The notes under the pieces are model-generated. The model was not told the DNA's origin and did not search any database. It was given only the letters and a program-made list of their open reading frames with translations. DNA of 64,000 nucleotides from Phyto melanocephala (lineage: Eukaryota > Arthropoda > Insecta > Diptera > Rhinophoridae), in contig OW799233.1 of the NCBI GenBank assembly GCA_941918925.1, positions 2,968,001-3,032,000 on the forward strand, written 5' to 3'. This document shows, one piece after another, positions 1 to 11,191 of the stretch; position 1 is the stretch's first letter, and every line of letters begins with the position of its first letter. Made by a program: the position numbers and the translations under genes.

Positions 1-157
1 CTTGTAAAAATTTTTAGTTTTCATATGGAGACTAAATATAAGAAAATAATTAATAGCGAATCATACTTAAACAGAGAAAGAAATAAATATTTAAGTAAAA
101 AGAAATTATTGATCAGAGTTTTTATCAAAATAACAAGTTTTGTGGTGAAAAAGTACT

Positions 158-217
158 TTACAAAATTGGTGGTGGGTATCTAAATATTGGCGCAGCCGAA
201 TGTTTTGCTCTTGTTGG
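158..217 (+). repeat. Terminal fragment of Helentron-like (HINE/mini-me) repeat
   Basis: About 60 bp with the GGTGGTGGGTAT block followed by a decayed GCAGCCGAAT palindrome and a TTGTT end. It matches, in reverse orientation, the left end of the long copy at 11192-13897. No internal part of the element is present, so this is a truncated fragment. Confidence 0.6.
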
Positions 218-268
218 TTTAAATCAGCAAATATTTTATTTTATTAATGGAGAGGAGTACATTTGCAC

Positions 269-1252
269 CGATACCAAAGAATAACGGATATCTTACCGAT
301 AGGAAATATTACAGAATTAACATGTGATAAAATCCCGATGAGATATGAGAATATTAACTGCATCACCATTATACCGGAAGAGGGAGAATGGGATGAGATA
401 ATCAGGATGGGAAACACCCACGGAATCGATCTTTATACAGACGGTTCAAAGATTGGTGACCAAACTGGAATGGGCTTATACGACATAAGCCGAAATAGAG
501 GCAAATACTTCCGTCTACCAGATCACAACACTATTTTTCAGGCTGAGATCATGGCGATTACGGAAGGAATTAAATGGATAAAGGAAACGAATAGCGAAAC
601 TCCGATTCGTATCTTTACGGATAGCCAATCAGTGATTAAGACATTGAGAAAGGAGAAAGTTGAATCCCGGAACGTTTTGCAATGCAAGAGTGAGATAAAC
701 TCATATGCAAATTGTGAACATCTGGAGATAATATGGATACCAAGCCATCACGGGCTGATCGGAAACGAGAAAGCCGACAAATTATCCAAAATGGGAGCTC
801 TTTTGAGTACTATAACTTTGGAGAACGCCAAACCCCTTAAACGATTTAAGGATGAACTTAAACGTTGGGCAATGGAAGAACATGTCAGAAAATGGCAAAG
901 CACTGATGTCGGTAAGGTGACAAGAACACTCTGGGGTGACCCAAATCTTGGGAAGTCAAAGGAGATTTTGAGACTAAGTAGACCTACACTTAGGAAATTA
1001 ACCGGTGTAATTACAGGTCATACGGAGTTGAGAACTCATTTAGCACGCATGGGATTATCTGAGGAGACGACATGTAGAGCTTGTGAGGAAGAGGATGAGA
1101 CCCTGGTACACTACCTCTGTCATTGTCCTGCGTTTGGGCATATTAGACGCGAAAATTTTACAGTAGATAATATGCCGAACTTGGAATACCTGGGGAACTC
1201 GAACTGGAGATCCATAAGGCGTTACATTGAGGGGACTGGTTTCTTGGACTAG
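269..1252 (+). CDS. LOA/I-type ORF2 C-terminus: RNase H plus CCHC knuckle (partial)
   Basis: The frame is open for about 327 residues and lacks its own start; a TTG at 263 lies in the target duplication, so the true N-terminus (endonuclease and reverse transcriptase) is missing. Numbering from that TTG, the RNase H domain spans about residues 55-180. The catalytic acidic residues are D60 (YTDGSK), E95 (FQAE), D120 (FTDSQS) and D172 (NEKADKL), with the usual histidine near residue 163. A C-x2-C-x8-H-x4-C zinc knuckle lies at residues 271-288. In a complete element RNase H would remove RNA from the cDNA hybrid. No frameshift or stop is present. The GC content is higher than the surrounding DNA. 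Without RT this copy cannot move by itself. Confidence 0.85.
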   Translation, partial: RYQRITDILPIGNITELTCDKIPMRYENINCITIIPEEGEWDEIIRMGNTHGIDLYTDGSKIGDQTGMGLYDISRNRGKYFRLPDHNTIFQAEIMAITEGIKWIKETNSETPIRIFTDSQSVIKTLRKEKVESRNVLQCKSEINSYANCEHLEIIWIPSHHGLIGNEKADKLSKMGALLSTITLENAKPLKRFKDELKRWAMEEHVRKWQSTDVGKVTRTLWGDPNLGKSKEILRLSRPTLRKLTGVITGHTELRTHLARMGLSEETTCRACEEEDETLVHYLCHCPAFGHIRRENFTVDNMPNLEYLGNSNWRSIRRYIEGTGFLD

Positions 1253-1406
1253 TCCGATATTTATGGGAAATTATGTTTATGGTTTTTTGTTTGGGAATTC
1301 CGTTTTCCACATGGAGCGCACAACATGCCAACTGGGCATAGGTGTATACCTGTCATGGGTTTGGGCTTTTATACCCCTCCTTTTCAACCTAACCTAACCT
1401 AACCTA
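269..1406 (+). mobile_element. 5'-truncated LOA-type non-LTR retrotransposon with 10-bp target duplication
   Basis: The insertion is bounded by the direct repeat ACATTTGCAC at 259-268 and 1407-1416, which I read as the target-site duplication. It holds the RNase H and zinc-knuckle end of the second ORF (open to 1252), a 3' UTR of about 130 bp and a tail of CCTAA units at 1388-1406. It starts abruptly inside the coding frame, as expected of incomplete target-primed reverse transcription. The frame is intact and the duplication perfect, so the insertion is young. The LOA assignment rests on RNase H placement and motif style; I and R1 clades are alternatives. Confidence 0.85.
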
Positions 1407-1408
1407 AC
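1388..1408 (+). repeat. CCTAA tandem tail of the LOA element
   Basis: Four tandem CCTAA units form the 3' tail. The unit equals the insect telomere repeat read on the other strand, but its position between a retrotransposon 3' UTR and the target duplication makes it an ordinary simple-repeat tail. Confidence 0.8.
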
Positions 1409-1541
1409 ATTTGCACTAAGTTCAGATTCAAAAAAGTCATAGATCGCACATAACTTTTAATGTAATAAACAAATCCTCATATTATTTAATTAGTGGGGAG
1501 TATGCCAAAGTTGTCCCAATTGGCTACAATATTATTAGTTA

Positions 1542-1944
1542 CCCAGCAAAAAAATCTATGACAAAAAAGTGGATTTTGCAGGGGTTCAACTGGTGACGAA
1601 GTGATTAAATTTAGGTGAAAACACTAATGATTTTAACATTAGCGTGTCATTGCAGATCATGTGTTTACATGAATACATTAATGAACTGCACTCCATTCTA
1701 AGTACATAATTAGAACTCATGCTTATTTGATGAGAAGCATCGGATGTTTCATGAGTTGAATTTGTTTGTTTACATGAATTGTTTAAGATATTTAGCATGA
1801 TGTTACATTCATTTTTAAACACATCAATTATGACAAATTATTTCACATTTAGGAAATCATTTAGAATGAATGCTTTTACACAATTGATTTAGAAGTCTTG
1901 AAAATGTAATTCGCTTTGCACTACTTCTAATTTTTTTTGCTGGG
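1542..1944. mobile_element. 403-bp MITE with CCCAGCAAAAA inverted termini and TTA duplication
   Basis: The left end CCCAGCAAAAAAAT and the right end ATTTTTTTTGCTGGG (read inward) are inverted repeats of about 14 bp. Both are flanked by TTA (1539-1541 and 1945-1947). A 3-bp TTA duplication fits the PIF/Harbinger group. No coding potential is visible; the interior has diverged short repeats around TGTTTACATGAAT. Confidence 0.7.
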
Positions 1945-3510
1945 TTATATTATGCAATAATAATAGCATGATATTTGTTTGAAAAATATATATGCAAGTG
2001 CTTACTGAGTATTGCTTAAAAAATTTAATTTTTTCTTTTACTGGGTAATTTAAAAACAAAATCATATCAGAATGGAAATAAAATTAGCCATTGAAAAGTG
2101 TCAGTAGAACTTCCAGCAAACGTTTTTTTTTTCATAAAATAGCTGAAACCACTACATAAAATATTTACTTAGAATCACTTAATTATACTAAGTACATATG
2201 TACTTGAAAAAATGATAATAAAGTTAATGCTTTTTTTAATATCCTCAACAAACTAGATTTTCACACTTTATTTAATCTAAACACCCATTCCAACCCTCGG
2301 CCAATAAAATAATTTTAATATAAATTTTTCTCTTCTTTTTTTATTTAATCATTTGTCTTTTACTGATTGAGTGGCTGCTGGCTGCATCAAGTGGACCACC
2401 AAAATATTTTTTAAAAATTTTTTCTTTTCAATTTTTTTATAATTTTTTTTAAGAAAACTGTCAAAATGTCATTTACAAACAATTTAACGGACGGCCAACA
2501 CAGAAGTTTTATTGACATGTATGTCAAAGCAAATCAATGAAGTAATGATTGGCGTTAGCATAAAAGCACATACACACTTATGTACATAGGCATACCAGCG
2601 ATTATTTAGAAACCAACAATTTAAAAAAAAAAAAACTCTTACAGAAACAATTTTCACTACTTGGGATTAATTTTGCTAAAGATCGTCAAAAACGAAAGAA
2701 CGTCAAATAGATTAAACAAATAAATGACCTTGTTTACAAAACATTAAACTCCACCTAAAAAACATTAAAAAAAAAAAAAATTTATATAAAAAAAGAACCG
2801 AAGATAAATGATGCCAATATTTATGAAAACCACAAAGTAACACACAAATTATACTTATTATCTAATTTAAAATGGGCGAACAAAAAATTGTAAAAAAACA
2901 AAAGAAAAAATTATAGTCGGTCTAGTTCGAACATACACCACCCTACCAGCTAACATGAGTTTTAAATTTCAAACCTTTTTGTGTCAAAATTGTATTGCAA
3001 TGCCAACAGTTGATGGCCAGCTAAAGTCTTAGTTTTAATTTTAAGAGATTTTAGTTTTACACGCGCTCATATAATTTCCGATAAAGCGAATTACAACGAT
3101 TTTTTCATCAATTTTGTAACGATCATCACAAAATTATATAGAGAAGTTTATGTTAAAAGGAATATTACTTGCGGTTGCTGTATGGCGGTACCATTATTTT
3201 TAGAAATTTAATGAGAACAAAGGTGAAGTTTGTAGCTGGGACAAAATAATGGAGTCACCCATATGTAATTTAGCAGGCATACTTGTTTTGCCATAAAACC
3301 TAATTTTGTTAAAGATTATATTGAAATGTTTAATCAGTACGTAGTCGCAAGACACTTGTCTTTTAACATCAGCTATAATCACCTACGATTATCTTGGTGT
3401 AGGGTGTAATGAATGAACAAACAAAAAAAAATTCAAATTTAGTTTCAATATTGCTTCGATAGAATTAAAAAAAAGTAGCAAAAATAGCAAACAAATTAAA
3501 GTAAACTTAC
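1945..3510. other. Non-coding, AT-rich intronic DNA
   Basis: Poly-A/T runs and no supported gene, RNA or complete repeat. If the exon at 3511-3645 is read correctly, this is the 5' part of the next tkv intron; the following exon lies beyond position 1. Confidence 0.5.
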
Positions 3511-3645
3511 CATCACAATAACACTGTTGTGGATGCTGTTTATTTTGTCGGCTACGTTTTGCCTGTTGCCAATAATAATAATAATAATGACTTTTTAATG
3601 CATTTAATAATAAATCTTCCACCAGAGTAGGAGATAAATATACAC
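3511..3645 (-). CDS. tkv: Internal coding exon of a type I BMP receptor, probable thickveins
   Basis: The minus strand shows a pyrimidine-rich tract and acceptor TATATTTTCAG|GTG, then 135 nt open in one frame, then the donor GATG|GTAAGTTT. Both boundaries are phase 1. The 45-residue peptide contains LSPTLVEDLLLNALK, a run of five tyrosines encoded by TAT repeats, the basic stretch AKRSRQNKQ, and ends in CYCDG. That ending is where the cysteine-rich activin-receptor ectodomain of Drosophila Tkv begins, and there too it follows a short basic segment. Tkv is the plasma-membrane serine/threonine kinase receptor for Dpp/BMP ligands. The ligand-binding, transmembrane and kinase exons would lie beyond position 1. 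There is no methionine in this exon, so the start codon is upstream (higher coordinates). The splice sites are clear; the gene name rests on a short signature. Another type I receptor (for example sax) is possible. Confidence 0.65.
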
Positions 3646-3956
3646 CTGAAAATATACAGATAAAAAATAACAAATAATATAGAACAAATACCACCAAACA
3701 ATGAGTCAGAAATGTAAAAGTTTAGTAAATAAACTTTGACAAATCGCTTAAATTAATGATCTGCCATGAACGAATTTTATTAGATTTTTTTAATTCGAAT
3801 ACAATTGTCAACATAATAGACATCTAGGGCGTCACTTAAATACAACTTAGACATAACTGAATGTAAATTTATAACGTGTCGTAAATTTTCAATATTTTAC
3901 AATTAAATTTTTAAAAGGTTAAGAGTTTTGCAATTAACAATAAAATAATTTTAAAT

Positions 3957-4028
3957 CCCGATCAAAAGAGTGCTGATGATGAAACCGTTGCTGGTTTCGA
4001 AAATGCATTCCACTCGGCTGGTGTCGGG
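3957..4028 (+). ncRNA. Hammerhead-like self-cleaving ribozyme, copy 1 (type I, open stem I)
   Basis: The 72-nt segment folds as a type I hammerhead. The outer stem I is CCCGA (3957-3961) with TCGGG (4024-4028), then an internal loop, then inner stem I GAGTG (3968-3972) with CACTC (4011-4015). The core CTGATGA (3973-3979) is followed by one extra T, then stem II GAAACC/GGTTTC (3981-3986 with 3993-3998) with a 6-nt loop, then GAAA (3999-4002). Stem III is the tiny palindrome AATGCATT, and TC precedes the predicted cleavage after C4010. A very short stem III is typical of animal and Penelope-element type I hammerheads, which often act as dimers. The extra residue after A9 is unusual but known from a viroid hammerhead. 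An A-run begins 38 bp downstream. Confidence 0.75.
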
Positions 4029-4080
4029 ATAATAAGATACAGTATATTCTTTCATTACCACAAATAAAAAAAAAAAAAAA
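3957..4080 (+). mobile_element. Short A-tailed retroposon carrying the hammerhead
   Basis: The ribozyme is followed by about 37 bp and then a pure A-run (about 4066-4080). The same order, including the word CACAAATAAAAA before the A-run, occurs after the copy at 39534. No similarity is seen upstream of the ribozyme in the copies, so the repeated unit seems to start close to stem I. No target duplication was found. Confidence 0.5.
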
Positions 4081-7000
4081 CTGATTTCTTCATATGTATA
4101 TGAAAAAGAAAATATATGAGAAATTTAGTATAAAAATGAACTTGAGCCAGAATAAAAATAATATAATCTTTAAGATATTAAATAGTTCGACAATTTAATA
4201 AAAGTAAAATTAATTTTTAATTTTTTTAAAATTCAATTCTAAAATTCAAATTATGACATTATGAAAACACGATACTTAGGATACCTTGCCAAGACATCAA
4301 TCAAAAATGTAAATATTTACATTTTGCAATTATAATGCTTAAGGATTAGCTTTATTGTTTTCTATTGCTTAACATAGAAAATTTATCAAAATTTAAGAAT
4401 TTTTTTTTTAATTCAGGTACAATAAGTTGTAAGATTTTAGATTCAAAATAAAGTTGACAAGTTTCTATAAATAAAATTTTTTAGTAATTTTATAAAAATT
4501 AAAATTTTTAGGATTTCTTTTTATATGGAACATAAAATAGAGAAGTTATCACAAAATCGGGTTTGCAATTTATTGCAAAAAACTTTACTAAAGATTTATC
4601 TGACATATTTTTTTTAATAAAAAAAAATTATAGAAAAAAATGTAATGAAATTTAATCAAATCATATAAATCAGTTTAAAAAATTTTGCTAAAAAATATTG
4701 ATTAAAAATTGTTTGCGGGAAAAAAATAAAAACAAAACACACCTTCGCAGAGCCTATAATTACATATTTAAAGTTGATCAATAAGCGTCAGGAGTTGCAG
4801 TTTTGTATGAGTTTTGTTTTTGTAACAATAATAAAACACATCAAAAATTTTACCGATTAACGCTCTTGTTCCGGTTTGGCTGTTAACAGCATGTCAGCTT
4901 AGAGTTTATTCAAAACAAACTTCAATTCCTCTGTTTCACAGCATGTATTCAAGCCACACAATTAATTTCAGCTAGAAATATTCGTCAAAGAAAGCATTCC
5001 TTTATACGCTGTCAAATCGTTAATATATATTACAGTTTTCTAAAAAACTTTAATAAATAAAAAACAAAAATAATTATCACAATATGTATATTGTTTACAT
5101 AATTTGAACGCGGCTATGCAATATTCACCATTATTATTTCCATTCCAAAACAACTTACGGGAGCAATATTAATTTATGAAAAATTGAAAAACAAACAGAC
5201 AACGAAAATCCAAATTTATCTCAACGATCAGTTTGTTTTCACAACTTTTAGATTTAAATTATTTGCTCTTAGAAGTTGGTATGTTCAAACTTTTAAGTGC
5301 TTTGTGTTTAAAATGTAGCAAGCGTATTATCGCCAGAAAAAAAGAGAAAAAAATATAACAACAAAAACAAATTAAGTATAAACATAACTTAAAACAACAC
5401 CTAGAGGAAAAAAATAGTAAATTTTTGAAGTGAGTAACTACATACATACTTATATACCTTTAATATACATACATACGCTGAACGACAACAACAATAGCAG
5501 AAGTATAAAAAACAAACAGCAGCGTTTAATGTCGCCTTAGAGCAACCTTGCGCACGCGTTGCAAATTAAAGCTTATTAATAGCCCCATTTTGCCGCCAAC
5601 TAACTAGATTGACGCCGTAGGTACCTGTTAACAACAAGTCGGTGTTGAGACAGAATCGACTAAAACAAACATAAATAATAAAGTAATAATCAACACAACT
5701 ACAACAACAACAACTTCAAAATCAATAAACAAGAAACTCGCCAACAAACCAAACAAACGGCTGACCTGCCAACCAGCCAACAAACTACCACCAACAAAAT
5801 CGTTAATAATTTTGAAATCACCACAAGTAAATAAAACAAAACAAAAAATCACAAATCAGCAATAGGAACTTTATGCCAAATTTTGAATACCAACTAATGT
5901 CTAGAAGAACTGTCTAATAATTCTCTTTACTTTAGCCAAACACTGCTAATCATAATTAAGACTTGTTGACTTTTAACTACCAGTCAGTAGCAGTAGTATA
6001 ATAACGGTCATTGCGAATTACAGACATGCTAAGACTTGAACGTACAAACATGAGTACACAGGTATTGGAAAATATTTTGTGTTGAACGGGTGGAGCAGCT
6101 GGAAAATTGTGTTAAAATCATGCTTGTTAATTTAGACAGGCATCAAAGTTAAATACTAGCATTTAGGATTATTACAGTCCAACAAAATTATATATACTTT
6201 TACACATTTGAAAACTCACTGATTATGTAAATCACTTTGACTCACTTTAAGCGATTATTCTATATTATTTCATATGACAAGATTAACTGCCTGTTCAACG
6301 ATGTCGAAAGAAACCCCAAGCGAAATTTCATTCGTACAAATACGTTGAAAATAAAAACAAATTTAGGGTAAATTGGCTATTCTCTTCGATTATTTGTGGA
6401 AACTTTTTGAAACCAGTATAATAGCAACTACTTGGTAATTATATTTTGTGTCATTATGGAATGAATTTAGTATAAGCAAAATCTAGTTTTTAATATTTTC
6501 CATCTTAACGTATATCTACGAGCGACTTCTACAATAATTACCCCTAGACGAGTAACTTTTAAAAAAGGACCAAAAACGTAATATATTTAAGATTTATTTT
6601 CTGTCCACCTTCTATTTGTTTGGACGTAACAAAAATGTACCAAAATAAATATTTTCCCCGTTTTTGCTCCCTGCGTGTTTGAAATTCATAGAACGCCTGA
6701 ATCCTGTTTGCTTATTTTTGATAAGACTATGACTATGAAATAAATTATTAAATCAATTTGTGTCTTTGTTCTTTTACTTTAAAGGTTAATACCAGATTTA
6801 CTCGTTTCTATCCTCTAAGCTTTCAAATTTTTGAATTTTCAAAACCCTTTTCTTTGTTTCTATAAATCAATCCTTTTCACACAGCACACATACACATTTC
6901 AAAAATTTTATATAATAAAGGCTTAACATTAAGATTGATATCCTGTCAAATTAAAATTCTTGTTGATTATGACTTAAGTAAGGCAAAAGACTAAATTAGT

Positions 7001-9715
7001 TAATCACTGTTAACAGCTCATTCACTTGTTTATTAGTTTTATTACTCCTTCCATTCATTAATTTATTTTGAATGATGTTCAAGTATAAAACAGAGTAAAA
7101 TTTTAATTTACTAACTTGTCATTTGAAGTGAATAATCCTTCTTATTCTCTTTCTAGCTTCTTTATTATTTTCATTTGTAATCAGTGTTTCCCAAATCAAG
7201 GCAAATCAAGTCTTGTAATTGAAAGAATCTTTAATCGGGTGTTTTTATAAACAGTATTTCAAATTGGCATAAGTGTTTTTAATGACAGCTAATTTGAAAA
7301 TTTTTAATTGTTTTGAGCCACTCACATCACTGCGACTTTGTGAATTGTTTGAATTGAGTTAATTGGAGACACTGTTTTTTTTTTTTTTTATGAAAACAAA
7401 GAAAACGTCAGGGTCAACAGTAAAGAAATTTGATTAAAAATAGTTCGTATCTGAATTGAAAAGCATTAATGTTATAGTCGCTTATTTTTAATTATACAAT
7501 TGACAAAGTGATACAAATAACTACTAAGTATTTAGTCATAGAAGGGGTATAATTTGATGACTACAGGGGCGACTTGAGAAGAACTATGCGGACTACGTAC
7601 GTCTTTTCTCCCAGACGTTATCAGATATGTAAGCAAAACTGTCGCAAGTACAAGAGTGACAAGCTGCGTCGTACTGAACATCAATAAAATTCATCTGTAC
7701 AAGACCAAGACATCAAAGAAGTAATTCTTTTTTCGATTTAGTTAGAATACTCGTCAAAACGAGACTTACAATCAATTTTAGTAATCATTCTACGTATAAT
7801 AAAGCCTGGTATTTTATTCAACATTTTATGCGAAATTCTGTCAAACTTTATGTAAAAGAATTCATACGAAATATTTATACAACAATATTGCATTATAATG
7901 TGATAAGCAAATAAAACATTTTTATTTTTAAACAAGATCCTGATCCCTAAGAAAAAACTATTTTTGTCGTCCAGATTAGAGGTGAGCAAGATTTTGAATA
8001 TAAAATTTTTTTTATAGAAGTAATTATTTTATACGTAATTTTTAATGATTTATTACAAAGAAAAAATATTTTTAATATGAAATTTAATTTGTTATTCCTT
8101 CGCATAATGACAAAGAAGATTTTTTTGTCTTTAAAAGAAGTAGATAAATAAAACGAACATACTTACTTTTTACTCAAGAGTTAAGAAGGCCATTGGGTGT
8201 TCATAGGTCAAGTGAGAAATGTAGGCTTAATCAGTGAGATTGCTAAGAGTCGCTCGCTGATTATTGTAACGAAACTCTCATTATTATTTTGTTTTATAAT
8301 TTTTGTTTTTTAGTGTTAAATCTATTATTTTTTTTTTTCTTTTAGAAGTAGGCAATTTTGTGATAGAAGCAAAATCCCATACAATAGGAGCTAAAGCTGG
8401 TGCACAATAACATCGAACTGAATTAGATGTTGCTTAACATGTTTCACAAACCCAAGTTGAGTACGTTGAAACTAGAATGATAAAATGTGGTTAGACCATA
8501 TTTTCAGGAAGGATATTACAAAACAGGCATGACGGCAGACAAAGATAATGAGCTCAACACAAGTGGAAAAGGCAAATAGAGACGTAAGTTGAAATATCGT
8601 GCATTGAATAGGACTAATGAAATTCAATTAAAACGAAACTGTAATCCACTTAGGATTAGAAAAAAATTATTTACTCAAAAAGAGACCTTTGACGTACGAA
8701 TAATTTTATAATAGTAACAAAGTTGTGAACACTTACTTTTCTGCTAATAAAATTTCGACGCATTATTAAATCGTTATAACATGAGTAAGAATTAAGCGAA
8801 AATTGTGTGAAAACTTTATATAATGGAATATGATAGTAGAAATTATTCCAAAAGATCATTAGAATTAATGAACTTAATGCAAATCTATTAAAAATTTCCA
8901 TTTGGTGAAATGATAAGCATTTTTTTTTAAAGTTGTATATAAAAGAAATATTTTTCTAAATTAATTTTTAGTTCATTTTGAAGTGTTTTGTATATCGCTA
9001 TATTAACACGCGTCACGTAATTCTAATTATGGGGTTACGGGAAAAAATTAAAAGAGTGATTGATATTTAATTCTCATTATGGGTAAGAGTTAATTCGTTC
9101 ACTTTACACATAATACCCGTTAAAAATAATTAGTGGAAGAATATTTATTTTAATGCTTTTATTTACATATTTTGTAGTGGTTTTTTTGGTGTATATGTAA
9201 GTAATTGTAACGATGGTTTTATAGCTAACTCACTAAAAAACCTCCTTACCAAACAGCGCTTCTTAAATCGCTTATTTAGTGCTAACCTTCTAGAAGGCAT
9301 TATTATTATATGCGATGCAATTAATAAACGCAAATTTAATCCCTGCAAGAAACAGCTTAATAATGCCTTCTTCTTGAGTTTTGCTGAAAAAGATAGAGGT
9401 CCATAAGAGAGAATAATATAAGAAATACTACTGAAATAAATTTTATCTTCATATTTGTAATTCTGAAATTTTAAGCAGTACAGAATACATACTTTGTTGT
9501 GCTTTCGTATTAAAGCAATTTAAGCAATTCTATGGATACTAAGGGAATGAAGTCTAGACTCCATACAAAGTCGAAAAATTTGTATTGGGAATGCTAAAAT
9601 TTGCACTTTTTTTACATTTTAAAAGTGCTTTGGATTTAATAGGGATAAATTAATTAAAGCAGTTAGTAATAAATTTCAATGTTGCTAACTTCATTTTCAC
9701 TTAATTATATAACAT
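4081..9715. other. Intronic DNA without a supported gene
   Basis: AT-rich, with a CAA microsatellite at 5701-5714. A less AT-rich block at about 5500-5640 and 5750-5790 contains TATAAAAA (about 5502) and CCAACCAGCCAA, and might be an unrecognised non-coding exon or enhancer on either strand; I see no coding frame. The rest gives only short low-complexity frames. Confidence 0.4.
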
Positions 9716-10376
9716 ACTAGCTAATACCCGTTGTGCTTCGCCACCCCAAATTTTAGTATTTAATTCATATGGCAGTTGCCACGACCATTATTGTTAATGC
9801 ACCCATTTTTTCCATAAATGTTTATTTGAATATCAAAGTTGCTTTTGCAAAATTTTACTACTCTAATCGATATTGTTTTCCAAACATACGAATTTAAGTA
9901 TTTAATGCATATGGTAGGTGCCACGCCCACTATTTTTAATGCATCCATTTCTCGCCTAAATGTTTATTTGGGTGTCAAAGTTGCTCTTGCAAAATTTTAC
10001 TACTTTAATCGATATCGTTTTCCAAATATACGAAATTTAGTATTTAATTTATGTGACCATGCCTACCATTGCAAGTCTGCCCATTTTATACCCAAATGTT
10101 CGTGTGGATGTCAAAGTTCACCGTACTTAATTTAAAGACTCTAGCTGCATTAACTTTCGTGATATATAATATTTAATACTTATTATTTAATAGGGCGTGG
10201 CACCCCGCCCACTTACAATTTCAAACCAAAGTATAGCCTGTAGTTCCTTCCAGACATACAGAAATTTCAAGGAAATCGGTCCAGCCGTTTAACCGTCTAT
10301 AAAGCACAAACAAACATACAAACATATAAACATATAAACATACAAACACACATTGATTTATATATATATATAGATT
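9716..10376 (+). mobile_element. Non-autonomous interspersed repeat with three 141-bp tandem units
   Basis: It opens with ACTAGCTAATACCCG and closes with TATATATAGATT, a start/end pattern common to short RTE-tailed or SINE-like elements in insects. Tandem units of about 141 bp begin near 9752, 9893 and 10035, each opening with TTTAGTATTTAAT and holding a GCCACG(A/C)CCA block. The 3' part reads AAATCGGTCCAGCCGTTTAA, followed by CATACAAA repeats. No coding frame. Classification as RTE-derived SINE versus Helitron-type cannot be settled here. Confidence 0.65.
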
Positions 10377-11191
10377 TATTAGTTTAAATTCAACTTGTAT
10401 TTATTAAAATAAAACTAATCAAATAATATACAAATTAAAAAAAAACCTTAAATATTTTTTGTTTTATAGTTGAAGTGTCCAAAGCTTCTTTAAACACTAT
10501 TTTAACACAAATTTAGTACTTGACAGAGGATTGGAAAAAGTTTGAGAACTACTTAAAACTGAGGATAACAGAGAAGTACTAATTCTGTTATAATTAATTA
10601 ACAAATCTCTAAAGCATAATAGTAAATAGTAAATGGCATGTGAGTGTGTGTATAATTGTATTTAATTGAAGTGTTAAAGAAATGATAATAAATTCATTTA
10701 CATTAACACAATTCACCCTTTTCTATCTTCTCTTGTTTTCACACTTCAATTCTTGTTACATTTGCTTTATAATGCTTCCGCTGTTATTCGCAAACTGATA
10801 GTGGAAATCTTGTCTTTGTATTGTATTAGATTTAATGTACAGCACTATAGGAAATTCAGCAAGAAATCGTTAATTTCTGATTCGATTTTATCTTCATCAA
10901 TGTTTGTTGGCCTTAATGTGACTACAATTGGCGCCAATTACTTCTAACAATTTAGTTTATTTGCTTTGTAACAACAACACTAAATATTTGCAAAAAAAAA
11001 TCTGTATGAGTTCTCATACATACAGATGTATGTTTGTATTTTTATACATAAAATAAATAACGACAACAAGATAGGAACTAGAAAAAAAAAATATTAACCA
11101 AAAAATCCCAAAATGGCAGCGCCAGCAAATTTAAAAAGAATCACACACAAACAACATCACCCAAGTTGTAACACAGACAGAGATGAAAACA
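10377..11191. other. Intronic DNA, nothing recognised
   Basis: AT-rich sequence with A-runs at 10439 and 11081; no supported feature. Confidence 0.4.

Noticed and set aside
263..268. TTG at 263 as the start of the RNase H protein
   Set aside because: It lies in the target-site duplication; the frame is simply entered from outside.
1388..1408. CCTAA repeats as an interstitial telomere
   Set aside because: They lie between a non-LTR 3' UTR and its target duplication, so they are the element tail; Diptera do not use TTAGG telomeres.
3389..3697. The hydrophobic extension upstream of the tkv exon as a signal peptide
   Set aside because: It is the polypyrimidine tract of the intron read in frame; there is no ATG.
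8671..8901. Minus-strand frame with signal-peptide-like start and a GTAAGTG donor, as a tkv first coding exon
   Set aside because: It ends in the wrong phase for the exon at 3511-3645, the hydrophobicity follows from AT-rich codons, and no other support exists.
9752..10140. CRISPR-like array
   Set aside because: Three 141-bp diverged units without spacer structure, inside a fly interspersed repeat.
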